This document shows, piece by piece, positions 13,391 through 24,684 of a stretch of 64,000 nucleotides of DNA. A program made the position numbers and the translations under genes. The DNA is taken from NCBI GenBank assembly GCA_019321725.1, contig CM033124.1, forward strand, positions 3,472,001 to 3,536,000. The letters run 5' to 3'. Positions within the stretch are counted from its first letter, which is position 1, and every line of letters begins with the position of its first letter. The DNA comes from Paulownia fortunei. Taxonomy: Eukaryota > Streptophyta > Magnoliopsida > Lamiales > Paulowniaceae. The notes beneath the pieces are model-generated. The model was not told the origin of the DNA, did not search any database, and saw nothing but the letters and a program-made list of their open reading frames with translations.

Positions 13391-16194
13391 GGATATTTAT
13401 GAACAAAAAATATGCACATAATATATGCATATATATCTTGGTCTATCTGAAGATTCATTTTGTATGTAGGTCGAATATCATAAAGATCACTTGTTATCAT
13501 GTAAGATTAGTTTATATCTTTCCAAAAATAGTTATGTTTTATTAGTAATTTGGTCCTTAAGATCAACATTTTCAACAAAGAATAAAGTTAAAGGTATCTA
13601 AAAACTACATTACTTGTCTCAACTATTATAGAAAGACAAAAGACCAGTGTTAACTTGTATCAGAAAACTTCAGTGAAAGACAAGGACTCTCCATACAAAA
13701 GGAGTTTTAGCATAGGTTGCCCAAAATTAATGAGATGCCAAGCAAATAACAAAGTGGTTTTCTTAAGACCACTAAGTACTTGAACCAAAGCTAGCCAGAA
13801 CATGTCCTCATCAATGCATAAGGAGCCTACACAGAGTATTTATGAATAGAAATTGCCGCTAACCTCAGAAGCAACTTATGGATTGTCACAAGCTTATTTC
13901 TCCTTTCATGCATTTCCTCCACCTCCCATTTTATAGGGAACGTCATCCTCTTTTCCTCTACTAATGTATTCTAACTCTACTTACTTTTGAAAAAGTATAC
14001 AATGCCTTTAAGTTGATTTAGCACTAGATGATGCTGATTAGTAAAGCTCTTTTGCCCCTCAGAATCAAAATCAATTATGTAATTTTTCATTAACTAAAGA
14101 CAGAAAATCTTTACATAACAAACTGGGTTATGTAGTTCAAGTAACATCTCCTTTTTTTCATTCATAATGCGTTCTGGGCACCAACTTCCAACTTCTCTAA
14201 GTCTAACTCAAAGGCATTCTGATCAACAACAGACTGGATTGACGTAAATATACAAGATGGTGAAGGATAATGCAATACTAAGACAAAATATTTTATATTT
14301 TTCTTTTTCTATTTTATTAACTTATCTACTTGTTCATTTTTATGTTCCCTTTTTGTTCGCGTATGTGAGCATGGGGTTGGCACGGAGGGGGGAGAGACAC
14401 TTATGCTTAAATTAAAGTCGGATATACAAGAACAATATCAAAAGGCATTAAGTTATCCCAGTAATATGTCATGTAAGTCTCAATATTCAATGGAAGGAAA
14501 ACAAAAACATAAGTTACCTCATCAATTATATCCTCCAGAAAACCAGATGAAAGTTGTCGCTCCTTGTCACTTTATTTTGATTAAGAAGTTTATTAACTTC
14601 AGTTGTTTTTCATTTCAGCCTGCAAAATCATGGAAACAAATTGGGTTGCAATTTACCTTCGCCCTCCATTACCCTGTCAGGGTCAACCAGAACAATCATC
14701 AAATGGTAGGAATTAGAACATAAGGATGAACAAAATTCACTTCAGCTCCCCTAAGATTCTCTCTTAAGCCTGGTAAATCCCCTGCAGGGTTGGCACAGAA
14801 TATAAGAAATATCACATAGTAAGAATCATGGTTGCTCTGTACAGCCACACTAGAAAATAAAAGCACTGGAAGTACAGGGGGCATCTGTGAAAAGGCTTTT
14901 CTTTTAAGTCAAAAAAAGTCCATACATATCATCCAATTGTCATGTAGAGATGAATACTTAAAAAAGGCACCTTTACATGCCCAATGAAAACATGAGATTG
15001 AATGCCTTGTGCTTCTAGCTCGGGTACATCAAAAGCTTCATTTCCAATTAGTATCTGTAAAGTCAACCTGCACAAGTTCGATGTAGTTAGCGATCAATGA
15101 ATGTGCATGTTGTCTACATATGTTACACACAATAACTCAGCAAATAGTGATGAAGAATTTTGATGTTCAACCACCACTAATAAAGAACCAGATCTATCTA
15201 GGTACTAAATGAATGTATTCCTGAATCTTAGATTAGGCAGACATGGCCAAAAGGGTGCATAACATGTACATTTGTGCATGAACACATCAAAGACACAATA
15301 CCATGACACAGTTACTTGAAAAATGGGATTGATTGCATATAATTGTTAAGATGTGAAAGAATTTTAAACACAATTGTATCTGCATTCATCACTGAGGAGG
15401 CACTATTTAACTCCAGAAAAGATTCTACAACAATCCCATTGTGCCTAGAGTTGATCAAATGGCAGGTGTACAATCAATTTATCAGTGAGGAGACACTAAA
15501 ATTGATATCCCTATTTACTCATTGCAATTTTGCATAATAATCCTTTTGTTAAAACCGAACATCAAATAAATCCCTTCTACTTTTCTTTGAATTCTTGAAG
15601 GATTTTATAGAAATGTCTTAAAGAAGTTTTCCTTGTTATCCACTTTCCTGCTTCTACCTTTTTACTAAGGTTACCAAACTCCTGCTGCTTTCACTCAACC
15701 TAAAACCAACTCCCCAGTCTATTTAAACATAACTAAACTTGAATAACTAAAACCAAAACACATTCTTATTCACCATTTAACACCATCTATCTTGATCACC
15801 TCATTGAAATAAAATGAGTCTATTTTTAGGACAAGAATCGAGAAAACAAAAATTAAAGCTAGTAATTCTATAGAGAAAAAGTTAGGCTGGTGATTCGATT
15901 CATGATTTAATTCGACCTCTTCTTCTGATTGGTTGCCGGAGATATTTTTGCATGATTTGATGCGTCTTCATTTTCTTCCACCAACCAATACTTTCCTCTC
16001 TAAAAATCTCTTTGTTAGTGTTTGTGTGTGTGGTGCGTGCGAGTTTTCAAAAAGGAGTTCAGAGTTTTTGTGTGATTATTTCTTAAGGCATTCTGTCAGT
16101 CTTTGTGTTCTTTATGAGTGTCTCCTTGTGTGTGCGCTTCATTCTAATCATAAATATTCCTGTTAAGAGAGAGAACATTAGCCAGAGCTATATT

Positions 16195-16650
16195 TTTCAT
16201 TCGATTTTTTTATTTTTTTATTTTTTTATTTTTAGTTTGATTTCGGTTTCTAATTTTGATTAACTGAAACAAGTGAAAAATTGAATTATTATTTATATAT
16301 ATATATATATTTAATTAATTATTATATTATATTTTTATACTTGTTATTTATTTTTATACTTTTATACTTTTATATTTGGTATTTATTTTTGTACTATTTT
16401 TTATATTTTTTCTCACCCAAACTAAAAATAAATAAAATAAAAATATATTTCTAATTATATTATTTAATATTTATCTTTTTTTTTTAATTTTTTTATACGA
16501 ATTAGGTTAATTGAAAACGGAACCAAAAAATTAAAAAAAAAATTGATTATAACCGAATTGAACTAGTTAATTTGGTTCGATTTTTTATTTAAGATTTTGA
16601 CAATCAGTTAACATAAATTTCGGTTTGGTTCATTCGACCGAATGAGCATC
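16195..16650. repeat. AT-rich repeat with inverted CATTCG/GGTTCGGTT motifs, possible old TIR element
   Basis: The left part (CATTCGATTTTTT) and right part (AATTTCGGTTTGGTTCATTCG) are loosely inverted to each other around an AT-rich core. The core includes a (TA)n run at 16294-16310. No clean terminal repeats or target duplication are visible, so the assignment is weak. Confidence 0.35.
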
Positions 16651-18039
16651 CTAGGAGATTGCTATAATATTCTCAGGGATTATAACAATTTTTATTCTTT
16701 TCTTGGAGTGGGTTAATTGTTTCTTTAAGAGTTTGTTAAACTTTGAATTTTTTAAATAAATTCTTTACATAAGCTTGTGTATAATTGGGATATTTTTTTG
16801 TTTGTATTGTTTGGAGTCATTAAAAAATGTGCTTTTCAAATTTTATTTTTTTCAGGTACATTTTTTTCTTTTATTTATGGTGAAAAATAGATTTTGATAA
16901 GTAGAATTCGAGAATTTGGATAATAAGTATCTTAATTAAATATTTGCATATCTCTTCCTAAATTCTTAAAACGTTTAGTTAACTTCTATGTTGATATAAT
17001 TTGTTCATCAACTTGTTATGGGTTAGAAAGTGAAAATAATCTATCTTTGGTATGTTAGAGATGAAATCAGCAAACAGAGGATAGTGACAATTGTATTAGT
17101 GTCTTAGAATATGTTAGTTACAATTCTTTTGGCTTAAATCAGATTGTTAACTGATTAATCGTTCAAAACTATACTGTACAATACAGTCAACTGTATAAAT
17201 ACATATTTATTCATCTATAAAATTATTCAATCTTGAGCTCTTTTTTATTATTATTTTGAAATCAAGTGGTGGAAAAGGTAATTTCATACAATTCTTCATG
17301 ATCGCAAACCCTCCGTTCTTCTCCTTCTCCTATATTGGGGGTGACACGGTCAAGAATTACCAAGAATGTCGTTAAAGTGAAAATATGTTAACATTTGTAT
17401 TTTATCCATTTTGTCTTTAAGATTACTTTAATTTTATTTTTTTTTACGGGGTGGGAATTGGTGTTTCTGGAGAAGTTTGAGAGTTCTTTAATTTTTTGAA
17501 AGATGTCTTTGCAAAAGCTTGTGCAAAGCATGTTCTAGTAAGGAGTTAGTTGAGAGATATATTTGTGTTATGCTATTTTTGTTTAGTTGAGAGATATGTT
17601 TGTGTTCGTGCTATATTTGTTTGTGAAGGGGAAGTTGGGAAAGAGTTGGTAGATAGCTATAAGACTTCAAGAAAAACTTAAAGAAGAGAATATTTAGATG
17701 TTTATAAATAAAATCTTAGTTTGTATTTATACTACTCTCCCTCTAAAAAGGTGCTCAAGAATGAAAACATCAATGGTTATGAGAGACTTTTTGAAGTTCT
17801 CCAATTATATTTCTAGCATATTCCAAGGGAATATTTCTAAGGTATCTTCATAGAAGTTTCTGACAAATTTCCATGTCCTTCCTACACATCTCTACAATAA
17901 TTTGAAAATCATCTAGAAAGTTCTAAAAAATTGTAGGGTGAACCTCCAAGTGTCAAAATTGACAAAAAAATTACAACACCACTGGATCTTGGAATGGTGG
18001 GTTGTGAGTCGTGACATGAAGCATCCTTATATAATAACA
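16651..18039. other. Spacer with a possible solo LTR and a short tandem repeat
   Basis: No gene seen. From about 17053 (TGTTAGAGATGAAATC) to about 17260 the sequence resembles a short Copia-type LTR, with a TATA-like TGTATAAATAC at about 17194, but I could not find a partner LTR. Around 17548-17630 an approximately 40-base unit with GTTGAGAGATAT is repeated twice imperfectly. Confidence 0.3.
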
Positions 18040-19391
18040 GGAAAAAGGCAAAATTCGTCTTTTAAAATGGTCTAGATGGACATTTTATCCTTTAAGTTAA
18101 CACATTTTGATTTTAGTGCCTAACTTTTTAAAATTAGTACATATAGTCCATTTTTTGTCGGAAAATTCAATTTTGGCCGAAAATTGCTAATATAGCACAA
18201 AAGACTACCAAAAGTTGCTGACATGGACTATAATTTGAGGATTTAAAAGATATGATCTGGCAATTATGTGGACAACGGGATGCAAATAAATAAAATATGT
18301 GCAATTTTCAAATAGACATAAAAAAAAATAATAGTTTATTTTATATTTATTCTTTTTTCATTTGTAATTTTTTTTAAAAAAATCAAATTTTCATTTTTTT
18401 TTCTCCTCTGTCTTCAAAAATATTTGTGAAATCTAAAAGAAAATAGTTTACATATTATTTTTGAATAATTTCTTAATTTTTAAACCTAAATAAATTAAAA
18501 AAATCATAAAGAATAAAGAAATAAAATGTTTGTAAAATTTTATATTTAAAAAAGTTAGAAAATGTTTTAATTTCAATAATAAACAAAATAAAAAAACTAG
18601 TTTATATAATATATTTAAATAATTTTTTAATTACCAAAAATATAAATAAAAATTACATAAATTAGTTTTCATTATATACCTTTTTCTTTTCTTTTCTTTT
18701 CTTCTTTGTTTTTATTTTTATTTTACAATAAATAGTTTTTTATATTTTAATTTTCATTAGAAGAAGAAGAAGAGTCAGGTGGTGGGGGTAGGTGGTGGTT
18801 TGGGGTGTGGATTTGAGAGTGAATTTGGATGGAAGAAGAGGTGGGTAGTGGTTTGTAATATGGATTTGGGTAGAAGAAAAGGTCGGTTGGTGGTTTGGGA
18901 TGTGGATTTGGGTAGAAGAAGATGAAGAAGAGGAAGTGAGGAGGAGGATGAGAGAAAAGAGGATTGGTGTATGGGTGAGTGAGTGGGTGGGTAAGAAAGA
19001 AGTTGAAAAAAAAATAAAAAAAAAATATTTTTTTGAAAATTTACAAAATAAAAAAGAATAAATATAAAATAAATTATTATTTAATTTTCACTCCCATTTG
19101 TTGTCTAGGTGGCATATATTTGATATTTTTTTTCACAAAATAATACATATAAGCGCCACATCAACTATTTTCCCTTTAAATAGTAGAAATTCCCAAATTA
19201 TAGTTCACATCAGCAGATTTTGGTGATTTATTTAGTCATGTCAGCAATTTCTAATCAAAATTGAATTTCTGACAAAAATAGGACTAAATGTACCAATTTC
19301 GAAAAGTTAGTATACTGAATCAAATCATACCAACTTAAAGAACCAAATGTCTAATTAGGCCAATTTAGAGGATAAATTTTACCTTTTCCCC
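18040..19391. mobile_element. Foldback element with long (~300 bp) terminal inverted repeats, MULE-like
   Basis: The first ~260-300 bases (from GGAAAAAGGCAAAATTC) are the reverse complement, with scattered mismatches, of the last ~300 bases (to GTAAAATTT on the opposite strand, ending 19391). Long TIRs with a G-rich, A-rich tip are seen in plant Mutator-like non-autonomous elements. The expected 9-bp target duplication is not clean. The interior has A/T-rich arms around a G-rich core at 18775-18930, made of about three imperfect ~60-base units with GGTGGTTTGGG.TGTGGATTTGGG. No transposase is present. Confidence 0.7.
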
Positions 19392-19689
19392 TACAATCAC
19401 AACACACTCCCCTCACCACCTTCCATTATTAATTAAACAATATTCTCTTTTAGATTCCCATTCAATCTTTGTCTCAAGAGAAAGTTATCGTTATTTGTTA
19501 TGTATTCAGTCAAATTTATTTACGAAATTTAGTAGTAGTTATAAGTGAAGTGAAGCCTCAATATATAGCATGTTGATGTTGCTTATTTGATGTCTGCCAT
19601 GGATTCACTTTTCGAACAAACTTCAAATAATAATTAGCTCATAGGTAGCTATGTTGTTAATTAGTCACAAATTATTAAGCCAGCTGCAA

Positions 19690-19905
19690 GCATTTTAGGT
19701 TTCTTACTATGCAGATTTAAAGAGAAAATAAAAGATGACATATTTTATTCGTTGATTAATGTAGTTTAAATAGGTTACAATATGTCTAAACTAAGTATAA
19801 AAAGTATATACAAATTTGTATAAATCAATTAAAATTCATCCTAACTATGGAATGAAAGCAATCAATATCAAAATAAATCAATCAAAATCATCTTAAATAT
19901 GGGAA
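19690..19905 (-). mobile_element. Possible LTR remnant of the adjacent Copia relic
   Basis: Immediately downstream of the Copia RNase H relic on the same strand. It has a TATA-like TATTTAAA and an AATAAAATATGTC stretch, as expected for an LTR promoter and poly(A) region. No second LTR copy is present, so this is inferred from position and composition only. Confidence 0.35.
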
Positions 19906-19910
19906 ATAAA

Positions 19911-21375
19911 TCAAATCATCATAAATATGAGAATGAAAATAAGTTTCCTTATCATGCCCTGCAAGATGGAGCTTTGAGATGAGAGTCCAATCTTGGTCCT
20001 TAGGAGGAGAAACCGACTGCGTAGGAGAGGTTTAGTGAGGGCATCCACCAATTGATTAGTAGAAGAGATATGAGCAATACGAAAAGCACCGCCCTGAACT
20101 TGTTCGCGAATAAAGTGATAATCCAGAGCTACATGGTTCATGCGCGAGTGAAACACTGGATTGGAACACAAACTTGTAGGAACAACATTATCACAATAGA
20201 TAGCCGGTTGTTGAGGAATATACACATTAAGTTCTGTCAAGAGAGAACAAATCCAGCAAAGCTCAGTAGCAGCAGTAGCAACTGAGCACTCAGTGAATGA
20301 TTGAGCTACTATACGATACTTCTTGGAGCTCCACAAAATAAGGTTGCAACTAAAGTAAACAAGATATGCTCCTGTGGAAGTAAATTCGCCCTTGTTACCG
20401 GCCCAATCTGCATCAAAGAAAACATGTAAAGAAAGAAGAGAGTTCCAATAGAGTAGCATACCACGATCTAAGATGCCACATAGATTATGTAACAAATGTT
20501 TGACAACAGTCCAATGATTAGTGGTAGGCAAATGCATAAACTGAGAAAACTTATTTACCATAAAGACCATGTCCGGATGGGTGAGAGATAAGAATTATAA
20601 GCTACCAACAACAACTCGATACCCAAATGGATCAGAAAGAACACTTCTAGAATGAAGTGAAAGAATAGGAGAAGTTATAATGGGAGTAGCAATAGACTTG
20701 GAATCAAACATACGAGTGCAAGTAAGGAGATTAGTAATATAACGACGCTGAGATAAGAGGATCCCATGAGGATGGGGAGTAACCTCAACCCCAAGAAGAT
20801 AGTATAATGGACCAAGATCTTTCAAAGAGAACTAATTACCCAGAAGTGTGATAAAGTATTGAACAATAGCACTATTTCTGGTAATGATAATGTCATCATT
20901 AAAGATCAATATATAGACTAAGTGACCACCAGTGTGGAGGACGAAGAGAGATGTATCAGCATGAGAGTTAGTATAATTAGAGACGAGAAGAAACTGACGC
21001 AATTCATGATACCAAGCACAAGGGGCTTGTTTAAGCTCGTAAATGGCCTTGTGGAGTTCGCAGACATAATGAGGATGATCCGAATCAACAAAGCCTTGTG
21101 GTTGAACCATAAAGACATCCTCGGAAAGAGTACGTTAAAGAAAGACATTATTCATATCAAGTTGGCGAAGAGACCAGCCACGGCTAATGGTAATGTAGAG
21201 AACAATGCAAACAGTGTTAGGTTTGATAACTGGACCGAATGTGTCATTATAATTAATGCCAGGATGCTGATAAAATCCCTTGGCAACTAGGCAAGCTTTA
21301 TACATGTTAATAGAACTATCAGGGAGATGTTTAATATGGAAAATCCACTTGCAACCAACTTGATTATGAGTAGGG
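19911..21375 (-). pseudogene. Ty1-Copia pol relic (reverse transcriptase and RNase H)
   Basis: Reading from 21375 downward there are recognisable blocks of a Copia reverse transcriptase (VGCKWIF, LVAKGF, RGWSLRQLDM, AIYELKQAP.AWY), then KDLGPLYYLLGVEV, then the RNase H part (FFDADWAGNKGEFTSTGAY, ILWSSKK, YCDNV, HVALDYHFIREQV, DALTKPL). It is spread over several frames. A stop follows the NNVFL motif near 21137, and frame changes or stops occur near 20828 and 20580. The RT active-site YVDD is changed to FNDD. The RNase H segment has lost the four-residue stretch that normally carries the acidic AEYR motif. Gag, protease and integrase are absent. It is dead and 5'-truncated, and its left end abuts the repeat that begins at about 21391. 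Confidence 0.85.
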
Positions 21376-21390
21376 TGAGAAATAAGGCAA

Positions 21391-21885
21391 AAGAAGCAAA
21401 AGAGAAGTGCTAATTCACAACTTTGAGGCTAAAATTGTGGATGAGTTAGCTTAACTCACAGATTTTGGCATAAATATTTATATTCTTTGAGGTTTTATAT
21501 TTTCTAAAACTTATTTTCTTATTCATAATCATGTCAGTGTATTATTGGTGGTCTTTTTATGCACAAAAGAAGAATTGTTCATTGCAAAACTTATTAGGAA
21601 TCACTAAGGGTAGAAATTGTCTAGTTGCTAATTTTTTATCTTAGATATTTAAATTTGGATAATATCTCAAGAAAAACCTATAATTATAACCAAGATTGTA
21701 TTTATATATGAGTTGATGTTATGTATGTAAATTTGAATAGGTTAAAGGTTGGGTCTGAAAATTGATGAGGAACTCAAAAACTATCACTGTAAAACTTTCA
21801 GTTTTGGTGTTGTGTAAAGGCAATTGAATTTGCTGGGAAATATTCACTAATTTTAACAAGGCAATGACATGGTTACCATTATTTA
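21391..21885. repeat. Direct repeat, left copy (~0.45 kb)
   Basis: Aligns with 24256-24684 in the same orientation over its whole length, with anchors GTGAGTTAGCTTAACTCAC-like near 21450 and ATATATGAGTTGA near 21708. Similarity is perhaps 70-75 %. Together the pair encloses about 2.4 kb. They could be old LTRs, but I see no primer-binding site or polypurine tract. Confidence 0.6.
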
Positions 21886-24255
21886 TCTGTTATCTAAGTG
21901 TGGTAAAAATTTGAGAGGGGTTGAATGTACTTAAGGGTGTGAAAAATATCATGAAACACAATTGGACAACAAGCAAATAAGGAAATACCTAATCTGTTCA
22001 CTTTGATTTTACCATGCTGCAACCCTATATGTTGTTATTGAGTTCAAATGAGTGGGGATTTGTTTTGTCTATGTCTTGGGGTTATAAGATGTTATGATGT
22101 TAACATGCATTTAATATGAGAAATTAAAATAATTATAGGACTATTTTAGGTAATAGTTTGTAACTTGAAAGGTTTGATTGTTACCTAATTAACTTCGATA
22201 TTCAAAGTCTTAATATAGGTTAGATGTATTGAACTTGTCTTTTTAGGGATGGTGTCTGATGTTGGGTAATGTTACATGTTATTTTCTATCTAGAGTTGGG
22301 AAGGAAGACCTTAATACACTTAAAGTAAGCCACCAACAAGACTAAAGGTAAGTAAAAACAATCTTGGTTATAATTATAGGTTTGCAATACATAGTATATC
22401 TTGATGTAATTATGCTAAATGTGATGATGATACTTAAATAGGTATGATAACAAACAAATTATGTACCTTATGATATTGAGAATACTTGAAAGATGTCTAT
22501 AGCAAAATGGTTTGCATTCATACCATTCATGAGCATTTGCACATACATGCATGACACACGAGCAAAATTGAGATTTTTGCATGCACGGCATATTTTGAGA
22601 AGGAATTTGTGTTATAAAAGATGTTTTGTTGGCAACTACTAGTGCATCGAGGCATGTAAGGTATGATTATGTAATATTTTGGGCAACGCAAGTGAGATAC
22701 TTATCAAAGGATCACATGGGAAGACAAGAGATGGACCTATGGTGGTCATGAGAGAATGGTCCACTTGACTGTGCATTTCTTATGACTGATACTGCGGGTG
22801 GGATACTTATCGGGGGATCACAAGGGAAGACAAGAGGTGGACCTTTAGTGGTCATGGGAGGATGGTCCTTTCGATTGTGTTAATTTGAGATTGGCCATTT
22901 GATTATTGATACTGCGCAGAGCTCTTTTCGGTGTATAGTAGGTGGGCCAAGGGCCCTATGAAAGAAAGTGATTTTGAGTGAAATATTTTGATTTATGAGT
23001 ACTCAAATAAGATATATTTCTAGCATAATATCTTAGAATGGCATTACAAGATGTTTATATCATATGACATGTATATTTTTTATTTAATGGGCGATGTTAG
23101 CTCACGTAGTTCATGCATTATAGGTGCACATGATTGATTTTGAACTTCTGATTTACTAGACTAGTTGGTGGAACTCCTATAGGTTTTTGATAATTACTGT
23201 ACATGAATGACGACCTGTTGGGATATTTTGTGGGTTGTTTTTTGATCTTAAAGTCTGTTATATTATACTTTTGAGATCTTGTATTGTATATAAATTTTAA
23301 AATCTTCTTGTAAATAAGTCTGAGTGTCGGGTGATTGTGATGGTTACTATGGTTATACAAAGAGTTGTTTGTTCATATGCAGAGCTTTTTATAAGAAAGC
23401 ACTTTACTCTTCTCAATATCATGTCGGACAGTATAAAAAAAATACACATGCACACGTATAATATAATACTTTGTAAAAATTATTTCTAAATATATATATA
23501 TTTACCAATGTGTGATAGAGTGATGTAATACCCAAAACTCACATTACTTACTTGGCCAATATAATTCATGCATTACATACTATTCATTTGTCAATTGCAT
23601 TGATATTAGCATGACCTAAACCATTTCTTCTTAAAATGACATTCTTGAGCATAAAATTGCAAGAATTCTTGCATGTGTTAGTTGTTAATTTTTCCTAACC
23701 TAAGTAGTCCATTTAACATTGAGATATGAAGAAAATTTAGGTTGATCAATATTTTGGATATTGATAGGTTATATACTATAGTTTCAGAAGTGTTAAAAAT
23801 GTTACTTAAACTATGTGATTTAATTTGATTAAGGTATTTCAAAAGTATATATATTAATAATTTTCATTCTTGGGGCATTAGACATGATATCCTATAATTG
23901 AAACATGATATTACTATAATTTTAAGAAATCAGTATCATAATTATTTATGAGATTGGATGAAAATTAAAATAGGTTTCAATAAGGTAAATAAACATTGAG
24001 AACATTTGATTTTGGCTATCTAAGGTGAGTAGAAAACTAGATTTACTACAATATACCACTTATGCTTGCTTTAGATACACCTCAAGCTTCTTTATCAGCT
24101 CATGCTTACTCTAGTTATCCATATCACCCTTTTCTTTCTTCTTGTGCCATAAGCCACAAGGAACATCATTTTTAGAGTTATTTCACATTTCAAACATATA
24201 TCTCAAGCTTTATAAGCTACTCCCAAGTGATTCTAAGTAATAGAAAAACCAAAAC
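21886..24255. other. Repeat-derived interior without a coding gene
   Basis: No convincing reading frame. It contains the ~106-bp tandem duplication at 22691-22905 and a stretch near 23080-23360 resembling the untranslated part of a retroelement. It may be the remnant interior of an element bounded by the direct repeats on either side. Confidence 0.35.
22691..22905. repeat. ~106-bp imperfect tandem duplication
   Basis: Two head-to-tail units start at 22691 (AGTGAGATACTTATC) and 22797 (GGTGGGATACTTATC). Each continues with GGATCACA.GGGAAGACAAGAG and GGTCATG.GAG.ATGGTCC. It is G-rich compared with its surroundings. Confidence 0.8.
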
Positions 24256-24684
24256 AAGCAAAAGAAAGTAGTAATAAACAACTTGAAGTTGAAATTGTGC
24301 ATAGGTGAGCTTAACTCACGATTTTTGGTCTGAATTTTTATAGGTTTTATAATTTCTCAAACTTGTATTCTTGTTTGTAATCATGTTAGGGTGTTACTTG
24401 TAGTGTTATAATGCATAAAAGGACTTCTTGATGAAGTCTTTAAACTTTAAACATTCATAATACCTTGAGTAAAACCTATATTTTTCACCATGGATGTGTT
24501 TATATATGAGTTGAGGTTATGGATGTGGTTTGGATTGATTAGGAGTTGAAATATGAAATGATAATTGAAGGGACACTCATAACTGTCAAATTAAAATTTT
24601 CAATTTTGGTATTGTATGAAGGGGGCTAATTTTGCTAAAGTAAATCCATTATATTTGATAGAATTATGACATGATTACCTTCAC
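24256..24684. repeat. Direct repeat, right copy
   Basis: Partner of the repeat at 21391-21885, same orientation. Shared anchors include GAGCTTAACTCACGATTTTTGG and ATATATGAGTTGAGGTTATG. Confidence 0.6.

Larger units (their letters stand above)
11855..15971 (-). pseudogene. LEO1/VIP4 pseudogene (decayed duplicate)
   Basis: A second, broken copy of the LEO1 gene at 27520-40317, in the same orientation. Recognisable pieces, in gene order, are exon 1 (about 15915-15971), exon 6 (about 14970-15068, missing about 40 bases at its 5' side), exon 7 (about 14655-14788, missing about 45 bases), exon 8 (about 14515-14625), exon 10 (about 13855-14068) and the last exon (about 11855-11945). Exon 1 still starts MK.HQIMQ but is shifted out of frame after that. 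Exon 10 contains an in-frame stop where the parent has Ser/Ala codons. Exons 2-5, including the first half of the Leo1 domain, are gone. Introns also align, so it is a DNA-level duplicate and not a retrocopy. No functional LEO1 can be made from it. Confidence 0.8.
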
